This document shows, piece by piece, positions 27,355 through 36,456 of a stretch of 64,000 nucleotides of DNA. The translations under genes and the position numbers were made by a program. The DNA is from Fluviispira vulneris (lineage in GTDB: Bacteria > Bdellovibrionota_B > Oligoflexia > Silvanigrellales > Silvanigrellaceae). Location of the stretch: NCBI RefSeq assembly GCF_014281055.1, contig NZ_JACRSE010000001.1, forward strand, positions 372,001-436,000. The letters run 5' to 3'. Each line of letters starts with the position of its first letter. Within the stretch, counting starts at the first letter, position 1. The notes beneath the pieces were generated by a model. The model ran no database searches, had not been told where the DNA came from, and saw only the letters and a list, made by a program, of their open reading frames with translations.

Positions 27355-28518
27355 TTATGACTTTCTTGTTGTATATGAGTGAGCTCCAGTTCCTACGAGT
27401 TCACCATTTTGTACTATTAAATATTCTTTCCGAATAGGTTTATTTGCAAACCAAGCTTCAAGTATTTCTTTTACCCCAGCTGCATAACGTGCTTGGGCAG
27501 AAAGCGTTGCTCCAGATATATGCGGAGTCATTGCATGATTTGGCATATGCCGCCAAGGATGATTCTTAGGTGCTGGTTGAGGATACCAAACATCACCAGC
27601 ATATCCAGCTAAATGTTCCGTTTGAAGAGCATTTACAATTGCCTCTTGATTGCAAATATTTCCGCGCGCAGTATTTACAATATAAGATCCTCTCCGCATT
27701 TTTTTAAGCAATTTATCATCGATTATTCCTTCTGTTTCTGGATGAAGAGGACAATTGATAGTTAAAACATCAACAGTTTGAGCTAAAGAATATATATTTT
27801 CATGGTAAGTTAAATTTAATTCTTTTTCAATATCTTTTGTTAAGCGGTACTTATCAGAATAATGTAATTTAACTCCAAATGGATTGAGTCTTTTTAATAT
27901 ACCTAAACCAATGCGACCCGCTCCTAGTGTACCAACATGCATTCCTTCTAAATCATAGGATTTTGAGACACAATCCGCAATATTCCAACCACCTTCAACT
28001 ACATATTTGTATGAAGGAATGTAATTTCTGACAAGTGCTAAAATCATCATTACGGCATGTTCAGCAACACTGATACTATTGCTATTTGTTACTTCAGCAA
28101 CTGTGATTTTTTTATGAATTGCTGAACTTAAATCAATATGATCGGATCCAACACCAGCAGTGATAACAAGTTTTAAGTTATGAGACTGCGCCAATCTTTC
28201 TTTGGTCAAATAAGCTGGCCAAAAAGGTTGCGATATAATAATGTCAGCATCATTAAGTTCTTTTGCAAAAACAGAATCTGAGCCATCTCTATCAGCTGTA
28301 ACAATAAATTTATGTCCTAATTTTTCTAAATATGATCTTAATCCTAATTCACCTGAAACACTTCCAAGCAAATGCCCTGGTTGAAAATCTATGCTACTGG
28401 GATTAGGAAGTGATTGACCTCCTTCATAATTTAATAGAGAAGGCATGTCATCACGGGCATAATTCTTTGGGTAGCCACTTATTGGATCTTCAAATAATAC
28501 ACATAATATTTTTGCCAC
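27355..28518 (-). CDS. NAD-dependent formate dehydrogenase
   Basis: A 387-residue D-2-hydroxyacid-dehydrogenase-type enzyme oxidising formate to CO2 with NAD. It closely follows the Pseudomonas sp. 101 enzyme: AKILCVLFEDPISGYPK start, SQPFWPAYLT, TNSNSISVAEH, the NAD motif LGAGRIGLGIL, NTARGNICN (catalytic Arg), WYPQPAPKNHPW (Gln) and TPHISG (catalytic His). The start is GTG at 28516-28518, with AAGGAG 7 bp upstream; this gives the family's usual N-terminus, whereas an upstream frame start adds a spurious hydrophobic tail. Cytosolic. Confidence 0.95.
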   Translation of the reverse strand: MAKILCVLFEDPISGYPKNYARDDMPSLLNYEGGQSLPNPSSIDFQPGHLLGSVSGELGLRSYLEKLGHKFIVTADRDGSDSVFAKELNDADIIISQPFWPAYLTKERLAQSHNLKLVITAGVGSDHIDLSSAIHKKITVAEVTNSNSISVAEHAVMMILALVRNYIPSYKYVVEGGWNIADCVSKSYDLEGMHVGTLGAGRIGLGILKRLNPFGVKLHYSDKYRLTKDIEKELNLTYHENIYSLAQTVDVLTINCPLHPETEGIIDDKLLKKMRRGSYIVNTARGNICNQEAIVNALQTEHLAGYAGDVWYPQPAPKNHPWRHMPNHAMTPHISGATLSAQARYAAGVKEILEAWFANKPIRKEYLIVQNGELVGTGAHSYTTRKS

Positions 28519-28796
28519 AATAGTGCTCCTTATAATAAATTTAAAAAATATCCTACGTAAATAATACACAAATATATAATAATGTCGAGTAGAAATATTC
28601 GAAAATTTATTTCGGGGGATTTAAATTATGTAATTTTTAGGTTTTTAGTTTAATTCTCAGAAAAAGAAATAGCATCCCTTCAGGGCAGAGTTGCTTGCCT
28701 TAAATGCCCTTCAAGAATGTTTTTTTTTGTGAATTAGGAATATGAAGAATATAAGCATTGCAAAAATTTTATTTCTTTTGATTTTTCTTATTAAAT
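28519..28796. other. spacer with forward-strand terminator-like hairpin
   Basis: Within this 278-bp gap, AGGGCA (28682-28687) pairs with TGCCCT (28705-28710), and a run of nine T follows at 28720-28728. A short CCCT-TC-AGGG stem overlaps at 28676-28685. The element is clearly more GC-rich than its surroundings and reads as a forward-strand terminator, but both flanking genes are on the reverse strand. An unannotated forward small RNA is possible. Confidence 0.35.
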
Positions 28797-29897
28797 TTAA
28801 TTATTTTGAAATTCAACAATATTATAAATAGCTTCATTTGTTTTTCTTGTCAGTTCGACTCCATTAACAACAGAGTTTTTTATGACTCTGTCATCATCAT
28901 TGATAATAAATATTTCATGATCATTTAGTACTGTTAATCCTTCGGCTTTATTAATTAAATTAAGAGGTTTAGAATTATCTTTAATAAGTACTGGTGCATT
29001 GCCATTCTCTAGGTCTTTACGATCAAGGCTCCATAAGTAAGCACCTATATTTTCTTCTTGATCTTCATAGCTTGTTAGCAATAATAATCTATCATTGTAT
29101 TTATCCCATTCAATACTTGAGAGTCCAACATTTTCAGACACAAAATCTTTACTATTATTAAACGAATAAGCTAACTTGAAATCATTATTTAAATAAATTT
29201 TATCGTCTTTTTCCTGATATGTAACAGAAATCATTTCTATTGTATATGAGAAATTTTTATATGATTCTCCTTTTTCACGTATGCCCAGAAGAATTTTATT
29301 GTTTGGTAAAATAGCTAGTCCTTCAATTTTGTAATAAGGGTGCCCTACAACTGAATTAAGATATGATCGGATATTTTCATTTTCAATGCCATTATCTAAA
29401 ACTGACATCGTTTTTACATTATTAAAGTCATTTGCATGCCAATATATGAGCATTCCATTGTAATCTCTGGCTTCTTCAGGCTTTTCCCAATCAAAAGCTG
29501 TTGCTGCAAAAATATATTTATTGTCTAAAGAAACAGAAAAATCCTCTATTTTTCTGGGTTCCATAAAATTTGGATGTGTATGAGGAGTTATGTGCTGCTC
29601 CGCAACTGGAGAAAAAATATTCGAAAAATTAATTGAAAATACGGGTGAATAAGGTTTAAGAATTGGTTTATCATTGGCAAAGATGAGCATATTGTTTACA
29701 AAAGCGACTGCAGAAGCTTCGCAATGTGCTTGCACTGGATTTCCTTTTTTTATCGTGTAAGTATCCTCTGGAAAGCATTTTAATATTCCAGAGTTTTTTA
29801 TAAAAGCACTATTTTTTTGTTCTGCGTATAAATTATTGGTATGAGCACTTATAGATAAACATGAAACAATAAATAAGTAGCTAAAACTTTTTTTCAT
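28797..29897 (-). CDS. exported propeller-like protein of unknown function
   Basis: A 366-residue protein with a Sec signal (MKKSFSYLFIVSCLSISA) and an AAGGA site. The mature part shows repeated strand-rich units (SVSLDNKYIFAATAFDW, IEGLAILPNNKILLGIRE, GLSSIEWDKYNDRLLLLTS, AEGLTVLNDHEIFIINDDD) typical of secreted esterase/phytase-like six-bladed propellers. Two Cys early in the mature protein may form a disulfide. Specific activity not identified. It is isolated between spacers. Confidence 0.6.
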   Translation of the reverse strand: MKKSFSYLFIVSCLSISAHTNNLYAEQKNSAFIKNSGILKCFPEDTYTIKKGNPVQAHCEASAVAFVNNMLIFANDKPILKPYSPVFSINFSNIFSPVAEQHITPHTHPNFMEPRKIEDFSVSLDNKYIFAATAFDWEKPEEARDYNGMLIYWHANDFNNVKTMSVLDNGIENENIRSYLNSVVGHPYYKIEGLAILPNNKILLGIREKGESYKNFSYTIEMISVTYQEKDDKIYLNNDFKLAYSFNNSKDFVSENVGLSSIEWDKYNDRLLLLTSYEDQEENIGAYLWSLDRKDLENGNAPVLIKDNSKPLNLINKAEGLTVLNDHEIFIINDDDRVIKNSVVNGVELTRKTNEAIYNIVEFQNN

Positions 29898-30178
29898 ACA
29901 ATTTCCTTCTTATTATTGCTTTTTAAAAAAAAGCAGTGTTGTTGTTCGAAAATTTTATAAAATATTAATTTTAGTTTGTAAACAAAAAATAATAAATAAT
30001 TTACTTTTATTTATATATTAATAAATATAAATTAAAATACTTTAAAATATTTTTTTCATCATAGGTGATAATAAATTTAAAAGAAAAGACCTTAATTTTC
30101 TAATATTTTGAATAAACTTTATCATTAAGAATCAGAAGAGCAAACCTAAATTTGCACTTAAAGTACGCATTATCTTAT

Positions 30179-31213
30179 TTATTTTCCTGCTGAATAAAGA
30201 CCACTCAAGTTCTTTACAAAATTTTCTAATTCTTCAATTTTTAAAAGTTTTTCTTCTTCACTTAAAAATGAAGCCAGAAATGAGTTTTTGGCGATTTGAA
30301 TGAGCTCGATAAAAGAAAAATTAAGATGCTTTTGACATTCAAGATAATTATCTGCTAAATAGCCGCCAAAATAGGAAGGGTCATCTGAATTAATAGTCAC
30401 GCACGCACCTTTTAGATATAGATCTCTTATATTGTGTTCGCTCATATTCTGAAATACTTTTAATTTGATATTCGATAAGGGACAAACAGTTAAAGGTATT
30501 TTTTTATGAATGAGTTCTTCAACAAGTTTTTCATCCTGTACACAATTTACACCGTGATCGATACGTTGAACCTTTAAAAGCTCAAGGGAATTTTTGATAT
30601 TTTCAGCAGGTCCCTCTTCTCCAGCATGTGCTACTGTTAAAAAACCTAAATCGAGAGCTTTAGCAAAAACATTTTTAAACTTTTCTGGAGGATTCCCAAC
30701 TTCAGCTGAGTCAAGTCCAATAGCTTTAATATAATTATAAAATGGTTTAGCTAATTCTAGAATTTCAAAAGCATCTTCTTCACTTAAATGCCGTAAAAAA
30801 GACATAATAATAAATGAAGAAATAGCAAAATCTTCTTTACCCTTAGCTAATGCATCAGCTATCCCCATAATCACATCTTCAAACAAAACTCCTCTTTTTG
30901 TATGTGTTTGTGGATCAAAAAATATTTCTGTATGTGTTATTCCATCTTCATGAGCCTTTTCTAAATATGCATACGTAAGGTCAAAAAAATCTTGTCGAGT
31001 TCGAAGCACACTTGCTCCCAAATAGTAAACATCTAAAAAGGATTGCAGATCATGAAATTCATATGATTTTCTAACTTCATCAACACTAGAATAAGGAAGT
31101 TGAATATTATTTCTTTGTGCTAATTCAAACATAAGTTCTGGTTCTAAAGTTCCTTCAATATGCAAATGCAGTTCTGCTTTTGGTAGTGATTTGATGAGTT
31201 GAGAAATTTCCAT
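30179..31213 (-). CDS. adenine deaminase (adenosine deaminase family)
   Basis: A 344-residue metal-dependent amidohydrolase. The first metal motif is AELHLHIEGTLEPEL (14-28), followed by FLDVYYLGASVLRT and FDPQTHTKRG, the catalytic HAGEEGP, and the late metal Asp in TINSDDPSYFGGYL. The FHDLQSFLDVYY and FFDPQTHT features place it with bacterial/fungal adenine deaminases (adenine to hypoxanthine) rather than true adenosine deaminase. AGGAG precedes the ATG. With apt at 15.1 kb it supports adenine salvage. Confidence 0.9.
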   Translation of the reverse strand: MEISQLIKSLPKAELHLHIEGTLEPELMFELAQRNNIQLPYSSVDEVRKSYEFHDLQSFLDVYYLGASVLRTRQDFFDLTYAYLEKAHEDGITHTEIFFDPQTHTKRGVLFEDVIMGIADALAKGKEDFAISSFIIMSFLRHLSEEDAFEILELAKPFYNYIKAIGLDSAEVGNPPEKFKNVFAKALDLGFLTVAHAGEEGPAENIKNSLELLKVQRIDHGVNCVQDEKLVEELIHKKIPLTVCPLSNIKLKVFQNMSEHNIRDLYLKGACVTINSDDPSYFGGYLADNYLECQKHLNFSFIELIQIAKNSFLASFLSEEEKLLKIEELENFVKNLSGLYSAGK

Positions 31214-31299
31214 AATTTATACTCCTATATAACAAAAGAGCACATTTATAGAATAAATATTTTAAAGTCAATAACAATTTTTTGAAATGGATAGGAAAA

Positions 31300-32298
31300 T
31301 TATTTATAACTTCCAATATTTTTCATAAGATATAAAAAATAAGGGGCACCAATTATGATAGAAACAAGACCTGCAGGTATCTCAAATGGAGGAAAAACAA
31401 TTCTCCCAATAAGATCTGAAAATAAAGTCAAAGTAGCGCCAATTAAGCAAGAACCAATTAAATTGAATTTGTGTGAAGAACCAAATAAAATTCTCGCTAA
31501 ATTGGGAGCAATTAATCCAATAAATCCTAAACTTCCGCTACCTGAAACAGCTATTGACGCAAGCATAAGAGCCAGGAGAATGATAATAATTTTCCATTTT
31601 GTAACTTTAAATCCTATACTTGCTGCTGATTCTTCGTTTAATTGCAAAATATCTAATTGTCGATAAAAGAAAAAAGTTATGAATATGAGTAAACAAGCAG
31701 GATAAATTATCTGATGAACTGAGTTCCAGCTTGAATGATACAATGTACCAGTTAAAAATGAAATTAATGAGCTTTGTCTTTCATCTGATTGCATAATCAC
31801 AAACTGACAACATGCTTTAAAAAGCGCACCGACAGCAACTCCAACAATAATTAATCTTGTTTGATTTATTTTTTTATTTTCTAATGATGCAAGAATTGTT
31901 ATAAAAAAACCTACACATCCACCAAATATCGCATATATAATATTGTTTAAATCAAAACTATTTGGAAAAAGAAAGGTGAAAAATAAAATAAACAAAGAAC
32001 AAGCAGAATTCACTCCTAGTATATCTGGAGCTGCCATAGGGTTGCGTAAAACGCACTGCAATAAACTTCCAGAAAGAGCGAACATTGCACCGCTAAGGAC
32101 ACCAATAATCACCCGCGGCATTCGGACATCGCCAACAATGAAATCTGCACCAACAAGATCTACTTTTTTTGCAAGAACATTCCAAACATCTGATATTGAA
32201 AAAGATGTAACTCCAATCATTAAGTAAGCATAGCTCAAAAGTAAAAGAAATATAAGAAGAGAAAGCAGGCGTGCGTTTTTATATATTGCTTTATCCAT
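31300..32298 (-). CDS. FecCD-family siderophore ABC permease (second)
   Basis: A 332-residue inner-membrane permease with about nine or ten spans. FecCD landmarks are RMPRVIIGVLSGAMFALSG, LQCVLRNPMAAPDILGVN, and the coupling region GFIGLIAPNLARILFG. Its ATG overlaps the end of the preceding permease by 8 bp, showing translational coupling. It is the last gene of the Fur-associated unit (binding protein, opine dehydrogenase, exporter, permease, permease). No FecE-type ATPase follows; the next gene is adenine deaminase. Confidence 0.92.
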   Translation of the reverse strand: MDKAIYKNARLLSLLIFLLLLSYAYLMIGVTSFSISDVWNVLAKKVDLVGADFIVGDVRMPRVIIGVLSGAMFALSGSLLQCVLRNPMAAPDILGVNSACSLFILFFTFLFPNSFDLNNIIYAIFGGCVGFFITILASLENKKINQTRLIIVGVAVGALFKACCQFVIMQSDERQSSLISFLTGTLYHSSWNSVHQIIYPACLLIFITFFFYRQLDILQLNEESAASIGFKVTKWKIIIILLALMLASIAVSGSGSLGFIGLIAPNLARILFGSSHKFNLIGSCLIGATLTLFSDLIGRIVFPPFEIPAGLVSIIIGAPYFLYLMKNIGSYK

Positions 32299-33313
32299 TA
32301 TTTAAAAGCCTTTTCATACGGGAAGATAGTATAAGAATAGGCGCCCCCACTAAAGCAATAAAAAATCCTACAGGAATTTCTTGATTTGAAAAAACAGCCC
32401 GCATGAGGCAGTCAGAAAATAACATGAGAATTGCACCAAATAAAATTGAAAATGGAAGTTGCTTGGATAAATTTTCCCCGACAATAAACTTACTAAAATG
32501 AACAACAATTAATGGAAAAAAAAGAATGGGTCCTGCTAAACTCACAGATGCTGCACAAAGAAGTACAATAATAAATAAAAAAAAGGCAAGCAAAAATTCT
32601 GTGCTCAATCCAAGTGAACTTGCAATATCTTTTCCAAAAGATAGAATCTGGAGATTTTTAATATTAAAAATAGCAATTATAATTAATAAAATAAGAACTG
32701 GCGAAACATAAGTTAACTGCTGCCAATTAGCTCCTGCAACTGAGCCATTTAAATTTATAAGGATAACTCCAGAGCGAGTAGGTAAAAAAATGAGAATTGC
32801 TTGAGTTAGAGCATATAATAAAGCATTGATTGCTTGACCTGCTAAAATCAATCTTAATGGTGAAATACCAACCGAAATAGCTATGAAATACGTTATTGCA
32901 GCCGCTAAAATTCCGCCTATGACAGCGCAACCTAAATAAACAGGCAAAGGGCAAAATGGAAATAAAGCGAGTACAATGACTATTCCAAGACCTGCTCCTT
33001 GTGTAACACCTAATAAACTAGGACAGGCCATTGGATTTTTAGTAACAGATTGCAGCATAACGCCAGCAACTGCAAAGCTTGATCCTACAAGACATGCCAT
33101 TAAAGTTCGCGCAAGTCTGGTTTCAATAATAAGCCGACGTTCAAATGTGTCACTTGAGTGCAAAAAAGAAAGTAGAACTTTATCAAAAGAAAGTTCTACT
33201 GGTCCCAAAGATAAGGAATAAAGAAATAAGATAAAAAGCACTAATAAACTAAAAATGTAAATTAAATAATTTTTTTTTGCTATGAAATTAGGATTATTTG
33301 ATAAAGCTTGCAA
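32291..33313 (-). CDS. FecCD-family siderophore ABC permease (first)
   Basis: A 340-residue permease with motifs ETRLARTLMACLVGSSFAVA, MLQSVTKNPMACPSLLGVT and LAGPILFFPLIVVHFSKFIV. The start is TTG (complement of 33311-33313) with AGGA upstream; no in-frame ATG exists before the first span. It overlaps the upstream EamA gene by 20 bp. With its neighbour it would form a heterodimeric inner-membrane channel for a ferric siderophore. Confidence 0.9.
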   Translation of the reverse strand: MQALSNNPNFIAKKNYLIYIFSLLVLFILFLYSLSLGPVELSFDKVLLSFLHSSDTFERRLIIETRLARTLMACLVGSSFAVAGVMLQSVTKNPMACPSLLGVTQGAGLGIVIVLALFPFCPLPVYLGCAVIGGILAAAITYFIAISVGISPLRLILAGQAINALLYALTQAILIFLPTRSGVILINLNGSVAGANWQQLTYVSPVLILLIIIAIFNIKNLQILSFGKDIASSLGLSTEFLLAFFLFIIVLLCAASVSLAGPILFFPLIVVHFSKFIVGENLSKQLPFSILFGAILMLFSDCLMRAVFSNQEIPVGFFIALVGAPILILSSRMKRLLNNG

Positions 33314-34208
33314 GAGAAAGTCCTATGCATAAGAATAAAACTGAGCATTTTTGAAACATAGAAAGCCTTTCCTTATGTAACAAATATGACATAACAACAA
33401 TAACCATACTTCTAGCAGAAAATATTAAAGCCACCAAACTGGTTGGGCCAATAATTAAGGCTTCAGAATATAAACAAAGTCCAACCCCTGAACAAATTCC
33501 GGTTATCAAGCCAAAATAAAGACCATAGGTATTACTTTTTCTTAAATAAGAATTTAATGATTTTAACTTTTGCATAGCATCAATATTGTTGTTGTTTTGC
33601 TTAAGGATATTATATTCTTTCAATACAATTGCTATGCTTGATAATAATAGACATATAATATACGAATAGAATAAAATAATTTGATTATTAAAGCCAAGCT
33701 CTAATGTTATTTTTAATCCACCTTCTCGTAAAAAAAGAAAACCTGAGCTCAAAACAACCCAAATAAACCATTTTTTATCTTTTATTACCATTTTTTCATT
33801 TGGATCAAGCTTTACTAATAAAACTGCTATAAGAAGAAGAAATATAATAGCAATTTTTATATTATTTAACTCTTCGCCATAAATAAAAACTGACATTAAA
33901 ATTATAATTGGGAGATTTATATTTAACATTGATGCAGTTAAACTGGCAGGTCCAACTTCAAGAGCCTTAATAAAGAGCCAATTGCCAAAATAAGATCCTA
34001 TAGCTATTAAGAGAGCAGCAAATAAAACTGCAAAATCGAAATTAAATGACAAATTTCCAAATGAAGTTATCAAAAAGACGAGAGAACCTGTAAAATACAG
34101 GCCCCAAAGAACATAGTGATCGGAACATTTTTTTATAGAAGCCGACTTCATAATGACGCTTGCTATCCCAAAAATAATCGAACTTAAAATAGCAATCGTT
34201 ATCCACAT
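33294..34208 (-). CDS. EamA/DMT-family transporter, probable metallophore exporter
   Basis: A 304-residue protein with ten predicted spans in two EamA repeats (about 1-135 and 150-304), including the repeat signature ALEVGPASLTASMLNINLP. Its ATG overlaps the opine dehydrogenase stop by 10 bp, so production of the two is coupled. In Pseudomonas a DMT-type protein (CntI) exports the opine metallophore pseudopaline; the same role is inferred here from context. It could instead export an amino acid precursor. Confidence 0.8.
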   Translation of the reverse strand: MWITIAILSSIIFGIASVIMKSASIKKCSDHYVLWGLYFTGSLVFLITSFGNLSFNFDFAVLFAALLIAIGSYFGNWLFIKALEVGPASLTASMLNINLPIIILMSVFIYGEELNNIKIAIIFLLLIAVLLVKLDPNEKMVIKDKKWFIWVVLSSGFLFLREGGLKITLELGFNNQIILFYSYIICLLLSSIAIVLKEYNILKQNNNNIDAMQKLKSLNSYLRKSNTYGLYFGLITGICSGVGLCLYSEALIIGPTSLVALIFSARSMVIVVMSYLLHKERLSMFQKCSVLFLCIGLSLASFIK

Positions 34209-35275
34209 ATTTTATAAGCTTTCAAATGATCTTTTGTGATGATACGCCCAGCACTTAAATAATCCACTTGATTAAGGATAGACGTAATATCAATAATATT
34301 TCTCATTGCTGAAGATTCATACCCAGCGCTTTGACCTAAGCTATACCATGGAACGAGTGAAAATGGGACATCTTCTGAAATATAGCGATCATTTAATGAT
34401 TTTGGATTTAATTTATTTTTATTATGGATAGGAGAGTTTTTAAAGAAATCATAAATACTCTTATGCGATAAACCATAATAATCGTTCATTACTTGATAAT
34501 AAGGCGGTAATTTAAAACCTAGATTCTTACCAATATTTATGCGATCTTCATCTATTTTTTCTAAAAAACGAGCAGTTTCAATTGAAACACCATCTTTATA
34601 GAAATAGTATTCTTCTTTGTTACCAATTCTGCCTGCATTGAATAAAACAGATGGAGGATGACTTATACCACATGGATCGTATAAACCTGTTTCTATAAAG
34701 CTTGACATTGTAACCAATTCACACGGAAAGAAATCTTGAATTGCTGTTTTAATTTCTTGTCCATGGGAATAATTTAAAGAAGAAATACCCATTTTATTTT
34801 TAATTGCTAATATATTTGCAAATGAAGGTTTTTCTGATCGACAAGCATATGGAAAAGAAGTGATATCTGCTATCAAAATTTCTTTTTCCCACCCTGATCT
34901 TTTTAAAATATCATATTGAAAAATTCCTGAAAAATGTCCAGATAAATTTATAACAATTTGGTTGCTTTCTATATATGGAAGCATATTTATAAAAATGGCT
35001 TCATGAGCTGGCACTGGTAAAGCAATAAAAATATATTCTGTATTTTTTAATGCTTTTTCAATGTTCGTGGTTACAAGATTTAATTTCCCGAATCCTTGAA
35101 CAACCCCTTGACATTGCACCCCACCATTTCTATTCACAGCTTCGTAACCACCGAGATGTCGAGGATGTGCATATAAATTTACAGAGTGCCCCAATATAGA
35201 AAAATGTCCTGCTAAAGCTTGTCCGCCATGCCCACAACCAATGACAGCAATTTTTTTCATTTTTACATCTTTCAT
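34199..35275 (-). CDS. opine (octopine/nopaline-type) dehydrogenase
   Basis: A 358-residue NAD(P)H enzyme that reductively joins an amino acid amine to an alpha-keto acid. The nucleotide motif VIGCGHGGQALAGH is at the N-terminus, and the helical octopine-dehydrogenase domain carries DPCGISHPPSVLFNAGR near residues 199-215 and YKDGVSIETARFLEKIDEDR. The His in ISHPP is the expected catalytic base. The Met at 35260 (MKKIAVIG) is an alternative start. Position within an iron-transport operon points to biosynthesis of an opine-type chelator, as CntM does in staphylopine and pseudopaline loci. No nicotianamine-synthase-like gene is near. Confidence 0.85.
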   Translation of the reverse strand: MKDVKMKKIAVIGCGHGGQALAGHFSILGHSVNLYAHPRHLGGYEAVNRNGGVQCQGVVQGFGKLNLVTTNIEKALKNTEYIFIALPVPAHEAIFINMLPYIESNQIVINLSGHFSGIFQYDILKRSGWEKEILIADITSFPYACRSEKPSFANILAIKNKMGISSLNYSHGQEIKTAIQDFFPCELVTMSSFIETGLYDPCGISHPPSVLFNAGRIGNKEEYYFYKDGVSIETARFLEKIDEDRINIGKNLGFKLPPYYQVMNDYYGLSHKSIYDFFKNSPIHNKNKLNPKSLNDRYISEDVPFSLVPWYSLGQSAGYESSAMRNIIDITSILNQVDYLSAGRIITKDHLKAYKICG

Positions 35276-35287
35276 AATAAAATTTAG

Positions 35288-36235
35288 TTAAATATTATTT
35301 TTATTTGTGTTCAATTTTTGTTGTCTACCATCTAAAAAGCCAGATTGCATAGCTTCTTCATACATAACTTCCATCGCTTCGATTCCATGGGTTTTTGCCC
35401 ATACGTTTCTATCAAGGAAATAGACTTGATTCTGTTTGAATGCACGAACATCTTTCCACAATGGATTTGCTTTTAATTTTTCATAGGGAGCAAGATCTCC
35501 ATCTGTTAATAAAATAACGATTTGATCTGGATTTTTTTGTAAAACACCTTCAACCGTGATATCTACACGATGCATAACACTTGTATCTTTAATAAGATTT
35601 GTTTTATTTAAATCTTTTAAAATTGGGGTCGCAATCGCATTTGAGGAAAGAACTCTAAAAATACCACTTGGAGTAATAAAGCCCATCAAAACAGTTTTTG
35701 GTTTTGACTTCATAGACATTGCAATGGCTTTATTACGGATTTCATCATGATGCTTAATTATTCCATCAACTTTATCTTCAGTATTTGTGATACTCGCAAG
35801 AATTTTTAAGTTTTTAACTTGTTCAGCGGGATCGCCTAGGATACCATTCAATAAAATAGTTGGAGCAATCTTGTTAAGTTGTGGCAATAAACCTGATATA
35901 AATGTGACTTCACCAATGATAAGATCAGGCTTTAATTTCGCAATTGCTTCTAAACTCGGTTCGTCTCGGGTTCCGACTCCAGGAATATCTTTTATAAATT
36001 CTTGCAAGTGAGCTGGATCTTGCCCTTCTGTATTATCACTTTTTCCCATACCGACAGGTTTAACGCCCAGCAATTTTAATTCATCGAGTAAGCCAAATTC
36101 AAGTACAACAATTCTCTCAGGTTTTTTATCTAACTTAACAACTCCATTTTCTGCCTTTACAGATAATGGGAATTCAGCTGCGCCACAAATAGGCATATAT
36201 AAACTTAAGAGAGCAGAGACAAGAAGTTTTTTCAT
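35288..36235 (-). CDS. FecB-like ferric-siderophore binding protein (copy 2)
   Basis: A 315-residue periplasmic binding protein with Sec signal, the family signature GTRDEPSLEAIAKLKPDLI and two-lobed cluster-A-III layout (long connecting helix near 160-185). No lipobox, so it is soluble in the periplasm, as in Gram-negative FecB. AGGAG precedes the ATG, and a Fur-box-like 19-mer lies 33 bp upstream. It begins the unit containing opine dehydrogenase, EamA and two FecCD genes. Nearly identical in motif order to the upstream copy. Confidence 0.92.
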   Translation of the reverse strand: MKKLLVSALLSLYMPICGAAEFPLSVKAENGVVKLDKKPERIVVLEFGLLDELKLLGVKPVGMGKSDNTEGQDPAHLQEFIKDIPGVGTRDEPSLEAIAKLKPDLIIGEVTFISGLLPQLNKIAPTILLNGILGDPAEQVKNLKILASITNTEDKVDGIIKHHDEIRNKAIAMSMKSKPKTVLMGFITPSGIFRVLSSNAIATPILKDLNKTNLIKDTSVMHRVDITVEGVLQKNPDQIVILLTDGDLAPYEKLKANPLWKDVRAFKQNQVYFLDRNVWAKTHGIEAMEVMYEEAMQSGFLDGRQQKLNTNKNNI

Positions 36236-36267
36236 ACGAAGCTCCTAAAAATATAAAAGAAAATATT

Positions 36268-36286
36268 GATAATGAAATTCATTCTC
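36268..36286. promoter_or_regulatory. Fur-box-like site (copy 2)
   Basis: GATAATGAAATTCATTCTC agrees with the 19-bp Fur consensus GATAATGATAATCATTATC at 16 of 19 positions. It sits 33 bp upstream of the second binding-protein gene, so it should repress the whole opine dehydrogenase/exporter/permease unit when iron is plentiful. Confidence 0.8.
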
Positions 36287-36456
36287 AATAATATGTTTGA
36301 TAGACAAACTCATTTTTTTTGTCAAGAAAGTTTCAAATGTATTTGATTTAACGATTGAGATTTTATAAAAATTTTATATTTAAAATAATTGGTAGTCTAT
36401 TTTTTAAATAATTCAAATTAAATATAATAATTTTTTTTTTAATTTAAGTAGATTTA

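Noticed and set aside
28670-28730. tRNA, 6S RNA or riboswitch at the GC-rich spacer element
   Set aside because: No cloverleaf, no conserved riboswitch core and the length is too short; only a terminator-like hairpin is supported.
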